Shown here: positions 1-8,172 of the stretch, piece after piece
Position numbering within the stretch: the first letter of the stretch is position 1
Layout of the letters: the number at the start of each line of letters is the position of its first letter
From: Actinomycetota bacterium
Lineage (GTDB): Bacteria > Actinomycetota > Actinomycetes > S36-B12
Assembly: GCA_030681835.1 (NCBI GenBank)
Contig: JAUXRN010000191.1
Location: 1 to 56,290, forward strand
DNA: 56,290 bases
Direction: 5' to 3'
Notes under the pieces: generated by a model
What the model was told of the DNA's origin: nothing
The model's input: the letters and a program-made list of their open reading frames with translations, nothing else
Database searches by the model: none
Made by a program: the position numbers and the translations under genes

Positions 1-1517
1 AGGCCCTGCTCCGCGAGCTCCTGGTTCGCGGCCACGATGGCGTCGCGCCGGTCGCCCAGCGGCGCGAGGGCCCCGTCAGCCCAATCGTGGGTGCAGCGGG
101 CCAGAACCACGTCAGGCGCACCCTTGACGAGCGCCATCAGCATCAGCGGCCCACCGTCCTCCAGCGCAGTCTCGTGGAAGGTGGCCATGAACTTGTAGGC
201 GGAGTCGAACGGAACCTCGCCGAGCCTGGGGTACTCGCGCCGCGACTGCCCTGCGTCGACCCCCATCTTCGCGGCGAGGACGACCAGGGCCGCCTCGGTC
301 GGGTCCCCGACCACCGCGCCGCCGTCGTCGACGGTCGCGTCGCCGCTGAGGGACAGGCCGTAACCGAGCATGGTGAAGTCCGGTTCCTGCTGGCCGGCCA
401 CGTGCAGGATCGCGCCGCGCTTGCCGTAGCCCGAGCCCTCGATCGAGAACCACTGTCCGGCGGTGAACATCCGCGTCGCGGTCATCATGTCCATCGTCAG
501 CGTGCCGGTCTTGTCGCTGTTGATGGCGGTCGTGCTGCCGAGGGTCTCGACGTCGTTGAGGTTCTTGACGATCGCATTGGCCTTCGCGAGCCGTTGCGCC
601 CCGAAGGACAGCATCCCGGTGAGGAACGTCGGCAGCCCCGACGGGATCGACGCGATGGCCGTGGTGATGCCGAGTAGGAGGACCGCGTCGGCGTCGAGCC
701 CGCGCACGAGGCCGAGCGCGACGATGATGGCAACCGCGATCCACGAGACGATCGCGAGCCTGATGGTCAGGGACCCGATCTCGCGCTGGAGCGGGGACTT
801 CTCCGGCTCAACCGCGCCGAGCATCCCGGCGATCTTGCCCATCTCGGTGGCCATCCCGGTGGACGTGACGATGAGGGTTGCCGTCCCGCGCGTGACGGTC
901 GTGTTCTGGAAGAGCATGCACGCACGGTCGCCGAGCGCGGTCGACTCGTCGTGGATGGCATCGGAATCTTTGCCCACGGGGGCGCTCTCGCCGGTGAGCG
1001 CGCTCTCGGCCGCCTCGAGCCGGGCACTCGTGGCGATTCGGCCGTCGGCCGGCACGAGGTCGCCGGCCTCCAGCAGCACGACGTCGCCGGGAACGAGGTC
1101 AAGCGCCGGGACCTCGGCGAGGTCGCCTCCGCGGCGCGCGCGGGCCGTCGGCAGGTGCAGTGAAGCCAGCGCGTCGACGCTCGCCCTGGCCTTGATCTCC
1201 TGCCGTGCCCCGAGGGTCACGTTGAGCAGCACGAGGCCGGTCACCAATAGGCCGGTCTGGACCTGCTCGATGAGGAAGGAGACCACGGCGACGGCCGTGA
1301 GCATGATGTTCATGGGACTGAGCCACTGCGCGAGGGCGATCGTGGCCGCGGAGCGACGCGCAGGCGCGGGCAGGGCGTTGCTCCCGAACTCCGCTTTGCG
1401 GTTGGCGGCTTCGGTGAGTGTCAGCCCGTCGTCGACGGAAGTGCCGAGTTCGCGGGCGACCTCGTCGACACCCATGGTGAACCAGGGTCGCGGTTCCTGC
1501 GGGCGAGTCCGGTTCAT
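1..1517 (-). CDS. P-type cation-transporting ATPase (P2-like), 3' end beyond window
   Basis: N-terminal 505 codons of an ATP-driven membrane cation pump that runs off the left edge. In order I see a cation-ATPase N-terminal region, the actuator sequence LVPGDVVLLEAGDLVPADG, the TGES dephosphorylation loop at residues 175-178, and the phosphorylation motif SDKTGTLT with the acceptor Asp at residue 335. The start ATG at 1517 follows an AGAGGA ribosome site. The M4 helix reads IPSGLPT where calcium pumps have PEGLP, so the cation is unlikely to be handled as in SERCA. Family is secure; substrate is unknown. The gene diverges from the acetyltransferase gene across only 49 bp. Confidence 0.93.
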   Translation of the reverse strand, partial: MNRTRPQEPRPWFTMGVDEVARELGTSVDDGLTLTEAANRKAEFGSNALPAPARRSAATIALAQWLSPMNIMLTAVAVVSFLIEQVQTGLLVTGLVLLNVTLGARQEIKARASVDALASLHLPTARARRGGDLAEVPALDLVPGDVVLLEAGDLVPADGRIATSARLEAAESALTGESAPVGKDSDAIHDESTALGDRACMLFQNTTVTRGTATLIVTSTGMATEMGKIAGMLGAVEPEKSPLQREIGSLTIRLAIVSWIAVAIIVALGLVRGLDADAVLLLGITTAIASIPSGLPTFLTGMLSFGAQRLAKANAIVKNLNDVETLGSTTAINSDKTGTLTMDMMTATRMFTAGQWFSIEGSGYGKRGAILHVAGQQEPDFTMLGYGLSLSGDATVDDGGAVVGDPTEAALVVLAAKMGVDAGQSRREYPRLGEVPFDSAYKFMATFHETALEDGGPLMLMALVKGAPDVVLARCTHDWADGALAPLGDRRDAIVAANQELAEQG

Positions 1518-1554
1518 CGGCGCATCCTCTCAGGTGGACGGGGTGGCCATCGGG

Positions 1555-1566
1555 CAGAATCGGGGG
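1555..1566 (+). promoter_or_regulatory. Candidate -10 element for a leaderless acetyltransferase mRNA
   Basis: CAGAAT at 1555-1560 ends 7 nt before the ATG at 1567, and no ribosome site is visible in front of that ATG. The -35 region is weak. The spacing matches other leaderless candidates in this window. Confidence 0.4.
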
Positions 1567-2367
1567 ATGCTTGCACCCGAGGACCTCGCGGGTCAGCTTC
1601 GGCTGCTCGGCGTGCGGTCCGGTGACGTGGTGTTCGTGCACGCGTCCCTGCGTCGGCTGGGCCCCGTCGAGGGAGGTGCCGCCGGCGTCGTCGCGGCCGT
1701 GCAGCAGGCGGTGGGTCCCGAAGGCACGCTGATGATGATCCTCGGCGCGCGGAACGACGACGACTGGGTCAACCGCCATCCGGAGGCGGTGCGTGCCGCC
1801 CTGCTCGCCGATGCGGTGCCCTTCGTCTCCGCGACCACTCCCGTGCTGCCCGAGGTGGGCGTGCTTGCCGAGGTGATGCGCACGCTGCCAGGGACCGTCG
1901 TCAACGACCACCCCGAGGGCCGCTTCGCTGCGCGCGGACGGCTCGCTCACCACCTGCTCGACGACCTGCCTTGGGATGACTACTACGGCCCGGGCTCGGC
2001 GCTCGACCGCTTCGTCACTGCCGGTGGCCGGGTGCTTCGGCTTGGTGCCAACCCGGACACGGTCACGGTCCTCCACTACGCCGAGTACTGCGCCGATGTC
2101 CCCGACACCGTCCGGGTGCGCCGGCACCGGAAGGTGAACGGGCCTGACGGCCCGCGGATCGTGGTCGTGGAGTGCCTGGACGACGAGAACGGGATCGTGC
2201 CCGACGACCGCCAGCCGGCGGAGGACTACTTCGCGATCATCCTGCGTGAGTACGTGGCCACCGGGCGCGCGCTGGTCGGGACGGTCGGGGGTGCGAACGC
2301 CGAACTGATCGAGTCGGCGGACATCGTGGAGTTCGGGTCGCAATGGATGAGCGTCAATCTCCGTTGA
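1567..2367 (+). CDS. AAC(3)-family aminoglycoside N-acetyltransferase-like protein
   Basis: 266 aa, the normal length for the AAC(3) antibiotic acetyltransferase family (acetyl-CoA-dependent N-acetylation). The N-terminus carries the family pattern GDVVFVHASLRRLG. The middle has NDHPEGRFAARG, which holds the His-Pro motif seen near the active site, followed by GPGSALDRFVTAGGRVLRLG. The open frame extends upstream to 463, antisense to the ATPase, but homology-like sequence begins only at the ATG at 1567. Many chromosomal members in actinobacteria have no proven resistance role, so the substrate is open. A leaderless start is likely. Confidence 0.85.
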   Translation: MLAPEDLAGQLRLLGVRSGDVVFVHASLRRLGPVEGGAAGVVAAVQQAVGPEGTLMMILGARNDDDWVNRHPEAVRAALLADAVPFVSATTPVLPEVGVLAEVMRTLPGTVVNDHPEGRFAARGRLAHHLLDDLPWDDYYGPGSALDRFVTAGGRVLRLGANPDTVTVLHYAEYCADVPDTVRVRRHRKVNGPDGPRIVVVECLDDENGIVPDDRQPAEDYFAIILREYVATGRALVGTVGGANAELIESADIVEFGSQWMSVNLR

Positions 2368-2392
2368 CAGACGGCAATATGTAGTAGATTAT
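2364..2392 (+). promoter_or_regulatory. Promoter of the ArsR-type operon, predicted leaderless
   Basis: A perfect -35 TTGACA at 2364-2369 is followed after 17 bp by GATTAT at 2387-2392 (or ATTATT one base on). The start codon A at 2400 lies 8 nt after the -10 and no Shine-Dalgarno is present, so transcription probably begins at the ATG. The AT-rich GTAGTAGATTATTTAC stretch over the -10 is a likely repressor target. Confidence 0.65.
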
Positions 2393-2399
2393 TTACGTA

Positions 2400-2777
2400 A
2401 TGACTCCATTACCTGACGGTGAGGACGCGGTGTGGCGGGCCCTGGCCCACGCCACCCGCAGGCAGGTGCTGGACGTGCTGGTGGAGTCGCCGCGGACGAC
2501 CGGGCAAGTCGTCGCCGCGCTAGGCCTCGACCGGCACGTGGTGATGGCGCACCTTGCGGTGCTGCGCGACGCGGGCCTCGTGCTCAGCGAGAGGAGGGGC
2601 CGGGTGCGGATGAACTTCCTGAACGCGGTTCCCATCCAGGAGATCCACCATCGGTGGGTGACCCCGGCCAGCGGGCCGTGGGCCTCGGCCCTCATCGCCG
2701 TGCGCGACGGGGCCGAGGCGCAGCAGGAGGGACCGGGGATCCCCGGGCTCGTTGACGACAGGAGGATCAGTGGCTGA
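2400..2777 (+). CDS. ArsR-family winged-helix transcriptional regulator
   Basis: 125 aa. A compact ArsR-type HTH spans residues 10-70: WRALAHATRR, then the recognition region TGQVVAALGLDRHVVMAHLA and the wing sequence GLVLSERRGRVRMN. No metal-binding ELCV-type motif is visible, so this is probably not a metal sensor. It overlaps the next gene by 8 bp. The pairing of a small ArsR protein with an SRPBCC (AHSA1-like) protein is common in bacteria, the regulator usually controlling its own operon. The ligand is unknown. Confidence 0.85.
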   Translation: MTPLPDGEDAVWRALAHATRRQVLDVLVESPRTTGQVVAALGLDRHVVMAHLAVLRDAGLVLSERRGRVRMNFLNAVPIQEIHHRWVTPASGPWASALIAVRDGAEAQQEGPGIPGLVDDRRISG

Positions 2778-3279
2778 GCAGGAGATCCGGCATTCGATAA
2801 CCATTGCTGCGCCGATAGACCGCGTCTGGGCGGAGATCACCAAGGTTGGCTCTCGGCAGCGGGCCCAGCTCGACTCGGTGCTCGAGACGAGCTTCGTCCC
2901 TGGCGATCCGCTCTACTACAAGTCCGAGGACGGATCCCGGATCTTCATGGTCGGCCGGGTCGTTGCTTGCGAACCGCCGACGACGTTCAGTCACACGCAG
3001 GTCCTCACCATGCGCGACGATCCGCTCACCGTGGTGACGTGGACGCTTGAGCCTGTCCCGGAGGGCACACGGGTCACGCTCATCAACAGCGGATGGCCGG
3101 CCGACGCCAAGATGGAGAAGGTCGATTCGACGTGGAAGGGCATCCTCGCGTCGCTGAAGACGGTCGTGGAGACGGGTGACGTCAGCGGGCGGCAGAAGGT
3201 GACTCTCCTCCTCATGCGCACCTTCATGTTCATGATGCCCGCGAAGACCAAGGCCGATCGCGTGCGAGTCCCGGACTGA
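2770..3279 (+). CDS. SRPBCC (AHSA1/START-like) domain protein
   Basis: 169 aa from the GTG at 2770, chosen because AGGAGG at 2760-2765 lies just upstream; an in-frame TTG at 2752 is less likely. The N-terminus IRHSITIAAPIDRVWAEITK is the classic first strand and helix of the SRPBCC hydrophobic-ligand fold, and the protein continues with a TMRDDPLTVVTWTLEPVPEGTR strand block (written here only as a landmark). Such proteins bind small hydrophobic ligands or act as cyclases, so no reaction can be named. It is translationally coupled to the ArsR gene, which may sense the same molecule. Confidence 0.85.
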   Translation: MAEQEIRHSITIAAPIDRVWAEITKVGSRQRAQLDSVLETSFVPGDPLYYKSEDGSRIFMVGRVVACEPPTTFSHTQVLTMRDDPLTVVTWTLEPVPEGTRVTLINSGWPADAKMEKVDSTWKGILASLKTVVETGDVSGRQKVTLLLMRTFMFMMPAKTKADRVRVPD

Positions 3280-3280
3280 C

Positions 3281-3730
3281 ATGCCGGCCGGGATCCACGT
3301 CGGGGCTGCCGTCGCGGGGCTCGTCCTCGGGGCTCTCGTCATCGCGATGCGCAAGGGCACGACGAGGCATCGCGTCGCCGGAGGTTGCTACGCCGTGCTG
3401 CTCCTCGTGGTGAACGTCGCCGCGTTGGCGATCCCCCGGTCGGTGTCCGGGATGGGGGCGTTCCATGTGCTCGCGGTCTTCAGCCTGGCGACCCTCGTGG
3501 CCGGTCTCGTGCCGATGTGGGTGCGTCCGCGGACGGAGGGGATCGTCGCCGTGCACGGCATCACGATGTGCTTCTCGTATGCCGGGCTGGTCGCGGCAGG
3601 CCTCTCGCAGGCCGCGGCCGAGCGCTTCCCCGAGCAGGCGGCAGTCGCCGTGATGATCACGTCGGCGGTTACCTTCGCGGTGGCCTCGGTCGCGATCTAC
3701 ACCAGGGTTCCGCGGGCGCTCGCGAGATAG
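3281..3730 (+). CDS. DUF2306-like integral membrane protein
   Basis: 149 aa with four hydrophobic segments. The cytoplasmic-loop pattern RKGTTRHRVAGGCYAVLL matches the KGT-x-H-R signature of DUF2306 membrane proteins, whose function is unknown. The ATG begins one base after the SRPBCC stop, so the three genes 2400-3730 form one operon. Its 3' end overlaps the convergent spermidine-synthase-like gene by 34 bp. Confidence 0.75.
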   Translation: MPAGIHVGAAVAGLVLGALVIAMRKGTTRHRVAGGCYAVLLLVVNVAALAIPRSVSGMGAFHVLAVFSLATLVAGLVPMWVRPRTEGIVAVHGITMCFSYAGLVAAGLSQAAAERFPEQAAVAVMITSAVTFAVASVAIYTRVPRALAR

Positions 3731-4422
3731 ACCGTGTTGGTGGACTCGCGTCCCTGGAGCGGGTTGTCGAAGGCCACCACTTCGGCCCGAGCGCTCTCGA
3801 ACACGGTGTCGAGGACGTGCTGGTAGTCCTGGTCGGGAGGGTCGTTCGACCACAGTGCGAAGGCACCCGCCGGGAGCAGGTGCTCGGCAAGGCGACGGGT
3901 TCCTGGCTGGCCGTAGAAGTCGGCGTGGCTGGGATGAAGCACGTGGCGCGGCGAGTGGTCTATGTCCAGGACCACGGCGTGGAAGCGTCGCTGGGGCTGG
4001 GCGGGATCGAAACCGCGGCCGGACGCCATGGCGAAGAAGTCGCCGTGCACGAACTGCATCCGCGGGTCACTCGTCAATGCGGTGGACGACGGCAGCAGCC
4101 CCCTCACATGCCAGTCGATGACCCGGTCATGCGCCTCGACCACGGTGAGCGACGCGACCCGTGGATCCGCCAGCACCTCGACCGCGGTGTAGCCCAGGCC
4201 GAGCCCGCCGACGACCACGTCGAGCGGCTGGTTCGGGAGGAGCGAGAGGGCCAGCCGCGCCATGGCGATCTCGGCGACCGTGAACAGGCTCGACATCAAG
4301 AAGTCGTCGCCGAGCTTCACCTCGTACACGTCGACGCCCACGACTGGGTCGAGTCGTCGCCGCAGGCTGAGGTCGCCCATGGGCGTTGTGCACCAGTCGA
4401 GCTCCTCGACCTTGGTGCTCAT
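3697..4422 (-). CDS. Spermidine-synthase-like class I methyltransferase-fold protein
   Basis: 241 aa with a Rossmann-type core: DVVVGGLGLGYTAVEVL is the nucleotide-binding loop, TVVEAHDRVIDWH the acidic second strand, and FHAVVLDIDHSP the region where spermidine synthases place catalytic acids. It lacks the N-terminal beta-barrel domain of true SpeE, so aminopropyl transfer is doubtful; many such actinobacterial proteins are unassigned. The start overlaps the TetR stop by 4 bp (ATGA), giving a two-gene operon under the twin operators at 5140-5207. Confidence 0.75.
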   Translation of the reverse strand: MSTKVEELDWCTTPMGDLSLRRRLDPVVGVDVYEVKLGDDFLMSSLFTVAEIAMARLALSLLPNQPLDVVVGGLGLGYTAVEVLADPRVASLTVVEAHDRVIDWHVRGLLPSSTALTSDPRMQFVHGDFFAMASGRGFDPAQPQRRFHAVVLDIDHSPRHVLHPSHADFYGQPGTRRLAEHLLPAGAFALWSNDPPDQDYQHVLDTVFESARAEVVAFDNPLQGRESTNTVYLASARGTLV

Positions 4423-5087
4423 CGTGGCTGGGGCGCAAGCGCGGGAAGAAGGATGTCGAGGCCCCGCTCGAGCTCGGCTTCGCCGTCGTAGGTCGCGAGC
4501 ACCGGTGCGAGTCCGCGCAGGAGCGGGAACTCTCTCGCCGGCAGGTTGTGCAGCCCGAGCCGAAGGAGCGCATCGGTCTCGTCGGCATTGTCGACGATCG
4601 CCTGGAGCTCGTTCAGGATGTGCCCGTTGAGGAAAGCGCTGTAGATGCGATAGGCCGCAAGGGCGGCCGAATCGGTGAATCCCGCGCGGGTGAGCAGTTC
4701 CAGGCAGTCCTCGAACGGCCTCAGCGTGCTCGGTGCCCTCAGGGCGAGGGGAGTGACCAGCGGCCGGGTAACGATCAGCGGGACGACCTTGGGATGGTCA
4801 AGCGCCATCTGCCGGAAGGAGCGCGCGGCCTTGCGCAGCTGCCCGGCCCAGTCGTCGTCGGTTGCGTCGATGGTCAGCTGGCTCATCACCAGCTCGACCA
4901 CGCCGTCGAGGAGCGCGGGCTTGCCCTTGGCGTAGCGGTACAGGGTCATAGGGTCACGCCCGAGCGCCTGGGCCAGCCGGCGCAGCGACAGCCCGTCGAC
5001 GCCGTCGCGGTCGATGATCGCCAGCGCCGTCGTGAGGACGAGTTGCCGGCTCATGGGGGCGTTGGTCTCCCGCCCGGTGTCGGTCAT
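4419..5087 (-). CDS. TetR-family transcriptional regulator
   Basis: 222 aa. The N-terminal HTH (about residues 15-60) contains LSLRRLAQALGRDPMTLYRY, the TetR recognition helix. The remainder is a helical ligand domain resembling the tetracycline-repressor C-terminal type. It is the first gene of a minus-strand operon with the spermidine-synthase-like gene and is divergent from the Ig-repeat protein. Two related inverted repeats in the shared promoter region indicate autoregulation and control of the divergent gene (inference). Inducer unknown. Confidence 0.9.
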   Translation of the reverse strand: MTDTGRETNAPMSRQLVLTTALAIIDRDGVDGLSLRRLAQALGRDPMTLYRYAKGKPALLDGVVELVMSQLTIDATDDDWAGQLRKAARSFRQMALDHPKVVPLIVTRPLVTPLALRAPSTLRPFEDCLELLTRAGFTDSAALAAYRIYSAFLNGHILNELQAIVDNADETDALLRLGLHNLPAREFPLLRGLAPVLATYDGEAELERGLDILLPALAPQPR

Positions 5088-5139
5088 CGTCGATCCCCCT
5101 TCCGCCGGCCACGATCACAGGTGGGCCTTCGCCTCTACA

Positions 5140-5207
5140 GTGTAGGTCTACGGCTTGACATGAGCATCTCGAAGCCGTTAACTGGAATATACACCGTAGA
5201 CCTACGG
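5140..5207 (+). promoter_or_regulatory. Twin TetR-type operators flanking a consensus promoter
   Basis: Site 1 (5140-5153) GTGTAGGTCTACGG and site 2 (5194-5207) CCGTAGACCTACGG are near-identical inverted repeats, the second a perfect CCGTAG/CTACGG with a 2-nt centre. Between them are TTGACA at 5155-5160 and, 17 bp on, TTAACT at 5178-5183, reading toward the Ig-repeat gene. Site 2 would cover the transcription start. Binding by the adjacent TetR protein is inferred. Confidence 0.75.
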
Positions 5208-5253
5208 CAAAGAGCACGTGCTGGGCGGATGCCGCCCGAAACGAGGTACTGCC

Positions 5254-6762
5254 ATGAACCGACCTTCCACCCGGGGTCGCCCGGTCCGCCTGGGGCTGGC
5301 CTTCGCCCTCGCTGTCGGCCTGGCCGCCACCGGCCTGATCGCGACCAGTGCTCCCGCCAGCGCTGCAGTGAACGTCGACCTCGCCGTGGCCGACGGCACC
5401 GTCGGGGTCAGTGAGACGGTCACGGCGACAATCGCCTCCACGAGCACCGGCATCCCGGCCGGCGTCGTAACCTTCACGGCCGGCAGCCAGGAGATCGGCG
5501 CGCGCGCCGTGGGAGGGGCGCTCGGCAGCAAGGCGCAACTGTCCTGGACTCCGTCCTCCGCTGGCGCGGCCACCGTCGTCGCGGCCTTCAAGGCCGACGA
5601 CGGGCAGTCTGCGTCCGACAGCGCCGTCGCCCAGATCGCGAAGGTCGACACGGCCTCGACGATGGTGACGCCGGGCACGGCGGCAACGTCGGCGAAGGTC
5701 CAGCTCACCGCCACCGTGCTGAGCCGCGTGGGTCAATACGTCCCGACCGGGAAGGTGACATTCCTGCTGAGCGACAACACGGTGATCGGCACCGCGACGT
5801 TGGACGCCGCAGGCCACGCCTCGGTCACGTACACGGTTCCCGCGTCCAGCGGCACCGTGACCGTCCTTGCCTCCTACGGCGGTGACGCGAATGCGAACGC
5901 CTCCAAGACGGCCAAGGACACGATCAAGGTCACCGCTGCGAACTCATCCGTGTCTCTGGTCGTTCCGCAGACGAACTATGTGAACACCTCCGTCGTTCTC
6001 AAGGCGACCATCACGCCCACGACGGCGACCGGCACGGTTGACTTCGCCGCGAACGGCACGTACCTCGGTACCGGCAAGGTTGACAAGGGGTCCGCGACAC
6101 TCACGTGGGTGCCCAATGCGCTCGGATCCTTCACCATGACGGCCAAGTACAGCGGCGGCGGTGGAGTCAATGCGGGCAACGCGACGAACACCGTCGTTGT
6201 CGTGCCGCAACTCAAGGTCGACCAGATAACCCTCGTCCAGGCCGGCACGCCGGGCGCTTGGGTTCCCGGCAGGACGACCACCCTTGCCAACGGGTCCAAC
6301 GTCTCGCTTACGGCCACGTCGGCCTCAGGGCAGTCCGTCCAGCTTGCGGTCGTGGGACCGTGCTCGCTCTCCGGGAACGTCCTGCGCGTTGACGGCGTTG
6401 GCGGCACGTGCACGCTGACCGCAAGTACCAAGGGCGGCAGCGGCTATGCGCCGGCGTCGCAGAAGTACACCGTGCAGACCGCTGCGGGTGTGCAGACCGC
6501 GAGGATCGTCGCGCCCAAGTCGGGTACCTACGCACGGGGCATGAAGCTCAGGCTCAGCCGGGTGAGTGCCATGACGAACGTCGGCCAGAGCGTGCGGTGG
6601 AGGGTCACCCGCGGGACGGCCAATTGCAAGATCGTGACCAGGAATGGCTTCTACAAGGTCAAGCTGGTCAGGGTCGGCAAGTGCACCGTGCGGGCATACG
6701 CCCCGCCGCTCGCCGGCCAGTGGGCGGCCTTCAAGGCGGTGCGTTTCTACCGCATCAGGTAG
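5254..6762 (+). CDS. Secreted protein with three Ig-like (Big_3-type) repeats
   Basis: 502 aa from the ATG at 5254, preceded by ACGAGG. A Sec signal peptide (Arg-rich start, hydrophobic LGLAFALAVGLAATGLIATS, then APASAA) is followed by three bacterial Ig-like domains at about residues 33-125, 126-225 and 226-320, each with the pattern G-x-V-x-F plus a Y-G-G-D-like end strand. The C-terminal 170 residues are Lys/Arg-rich and end in a beta-rich module without an LPXTG anchor. Such proteins are usually surface adhesins or matrix proteins. The promoter carries TetR-type sites, so expression is probably conditional. Confidence 0.85.
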   Translation: MNRPSTRGRPVRLGLAFALAVGLAATGLIATSAPASAAVNVDLAVADGTVGVSETVTATIASTSTGIPAGVVTFTAGSQEIGARAVGGALGSKAQLSWTPSSAGAATVVAAFKADDGQSASDSAVAQIAKVDTASTMVTPGTAATSAKVQLTATVLSRVGQYVPTGKVTFLLSDNTVIGTATLDAAGHASVTYTVPASSGTVTVLASYGGDANANASKTAKDTIKVTAANSSVSLVVPQTNYVNTSVVLKATITPTTATGTVDFAANGTYLGTGKVDKGSATLTWVPNALGSFTMTAKYSGGGGVNAGNATNTVVVVPQLKVDQITLVQAGTPGAWVPGRTTTLANGSNVSLTATSASGQSVQLAVVGPCSLSGNVLRVDGVGGTCTLTASTKGGSGYAPASQKYTVQTAAGVQTARIVAPKSGTYARGMKLRLSRVSAMTNVGQSVRWRVTRGTANCKIVTRNGFYKVKLVRVGKCTVRAYAPPLAGQWAAFKAVRFYRIR

Positions 6763-6779
6763 GCGCGAGCAGGATGCCC

Positions 6780-6816
6780 AGGCCCGGCGTCGATGCTAGC
6801 CATCGACGCCGGGCCT
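6780..6816. terminator. Bidirectional hairpin terminator
   Basis: A perfect 16-bp stem, AGGCCCGGCGTCGATG (6780-6795) and its complement (6801-6816), with a 5-nt CTAGC loop, lies between the 3' ends of the Ig-repeat gene and arsM. There is no U-tract, as is usual in actinobacteria. Confidence 0.8.
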
Positions 6817-6834
6817 GCGCCGTGCGTCTGACAA

Positions 6835-7677
6835 TCAGCTACCACCGGCGGCTGTTGGCTTGGTGCCGCGGATGAAGGCCGACCGGATCACGCCGTCGAG
6901 CTGGCTGATCGCATCCTCGACGACGAGACCCGCAGGGATGTCCTCGGGCTTGAGGTCCGCCGCGAGCCCCTCGAGTTCCGAGCGGCCGAACACGTTGGTC
7001 GGCTCGATGCTCGCGTCCGTGAAGCCTGCGGCACGCATGCGCTCCACGCAGTCGTCCTGGGTGAGCGCCCCCGCGATGCAACCGGTCCATAGCGCCATGA
7101 CCCCGGTGAGCTCGGCAGGCAGTGCGCGGGCCAGCACGATGTCGGATATGGCGAGGCGGCCCCCGGGCTTCAGGACCCGGAACGCCTCGCGGAACACCGC
7201 GTCCTTGTCGGCGGACAGGTTGACGACGCAGTTCGAGATGATCACGTCGACGGAGTTGTCCGGCAGCGGGATGGCCTCGATGCTGCCGAGGAGGAACTCG
7301 ACATTCTCGACACCGGACCTTGTCTTGTTTGCCTCCGCCAAGGCGAGCATCTCCGGTGTCATGTCGAGCCCGTAGGCCCTGCCGCCTGGCGCGACCCTGC
7401 GGGCCGAGAGCAGCACGTCGATACCGCCCCCCGACCCGAGATCGAGGACGACGTCGCCCGGAGCGAGCTCGGCGAGCATCGTGGGGTTGCCGCAGCCCAG
7501 GGACGCGACGAGCGCCTCTTCAGGGATGAGGGCACGGTCCGCCTCGTCGTACTGGCCCTGGCCAAAGGGATCGAGCGACGAGGCTGCCGGACCGCAGCAG
7601 GATGAGGCCGTCAGGGCGAGCCCGGCGTAGTGATCCCGGACCGCAGTGCGGATCTCGTCGGCTTCGTGGATTGTCAT
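6835..7677 (-). CDS. arsM: Arsenite S-adenosylmethionine methyltransferase
   Basis: 280 aa. SAM-dependent methylation of As(III) to volatile or exportable methylarsenicals in the cytoplasm. The SAM-binding core is VLDLGSGGGIDVLLSARRV. The family cysteines are present: Cys27-Cys28 (SSCCGP), Cys150 (ISNCVVNLS) and Cys200 (WTGCIAGAL), the last two matching the arsenic-binding pair. The start is the ATG at 7677, with AAGGAG upstream; the frame extends further into arsR but without support. It lies 10 bp downstream of arsR in the same operon. Confidence 0.93.
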   Translation of the reverse strand: MTIHEADEIRTAVRDHYAGLALTASSCCGPAASSLDPFGQGQYDEADRALIPEEALVASLGCGNPTMLAELAPGDVVLDLGSGGGIDVLLSARRVAPGGRAYGLDMTPEMLALAEANKTRSGVENVEFLLGSIEAIPLPDNSVDVIISNCVVNLSADKDAVFREAFRVLKPGGRLAISDIVLARALPAELTGVMALWTGCIAGALTQDDCVERMRAAGFTDASIEPTNVFGRSELEGLAADLKPEDIPAGLVVEDAISQLDGVIRSAFIRGTKPTAAGGS

Positions 7678-7687
7678 GGCAGCTCCT

Positions 7688-8008
7688 TCAGGCAGGGCAG
7701 TCATCGGCAGTGGCGAGCATGGACAGCAAGGCGATCGGCTCGGCGATCGCTTCGCAGCAGAGGGAGTACACATTGCTGCGGCCGACCGGTGTGGCGATCA
7801 CCAGACCGTTGTCGCGCAGGCTCTTCAGGTGATGGCTGACGAGGGTCTGCGACAAGCCGGTGGCTGCCGTCAGCTCGGTCACCGATGATCGGCGGTCGGC
7901 CACCGCGAGCAGGATCGTCAGCCGGTTCTCATCCGAGAGGGCCTTCAGTACAGGGGCGATCCTCTTGGCCCGGGCCGCGAGCGCGACACCTGTGGTGGCG
8001 CTAGGCAT
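7688..8008 (-). CDS. arsR: ArsR/SmtB-family repressor of the arsM operon
   Basis: 106 aa winged-helix protein. The HTH is SVTELTAATGLSQTLVSHHL and the wing is DNGLVIATPVGRSNVYSL. The C-terminus has a Cys (SLCCEA, plus DDCPA at the end) that could bind arsenite, although the classic ELCVCDL motif in helix alpha-3 is absent; As(III) sensing by an alternative Cys arrangement is inferred from the arsM partner. The start ATG at 8008 is preceded by GAGGAGG. Its promoter is at 8041-8070. Confidence 0.88.
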   Translation of the reverse strand: MPSATTGVALAARAKRIAPVLKALSDENRLTILLAVADRRSSVTELTAATGLSQTLVSHHLKSLRDNGLVIATPVGRSNVYSLCCEAIAEPIALLSMLATADDCPA

Positions 8009-8040
8009 GGCCTGCCTCCTCGAGCGTGGTTGGTGGGATC

Positions 8041-8070
8041 AGAATATTCACCTGCACCTACTGGTGTCAA
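8041..8070 (-). promoter_or_regulatory. Promoter of arsR-arsM
   Basis: On the minus strand, TTGACA (8070-8065) is followed after 18 bp by TATTCT (8046-8041). The leader of about 30 nt contains the arsR ribosome site. The CACCAGTAGGTGCAGGTGAA spacer has imperfect CACC/GGTG dyads that could be the repressor site. Confidence 0.7.
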
Positions 8071-8172
8071 CAGCAGAGACTGTTGAAAAGCCCAAGCTGG
8101 CAGCCGTGCCCATGCCGAAGAGCGGAGCGCTACCCTCGGGCAGCACGGCGGTCGGCCAACGCGGGAGTGAAC

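Noticed and set aside
463-1566. Long open frame on the plus strand continuing into the AAC(3)-like gene
   Set aside because: It is antisense to the P-type ATPase, whose motifs (TGES, SDKTGTLT) are clear; only the part from 1567 looks like protein sequence of a known family.
1099-2343. 414-codon open frame on the minus strand
   Set aside because: Low-complexity Arg/His/Gly-rich translation typical of GC-rich shadow frames; it lies opposite the acetyltransferase gene.
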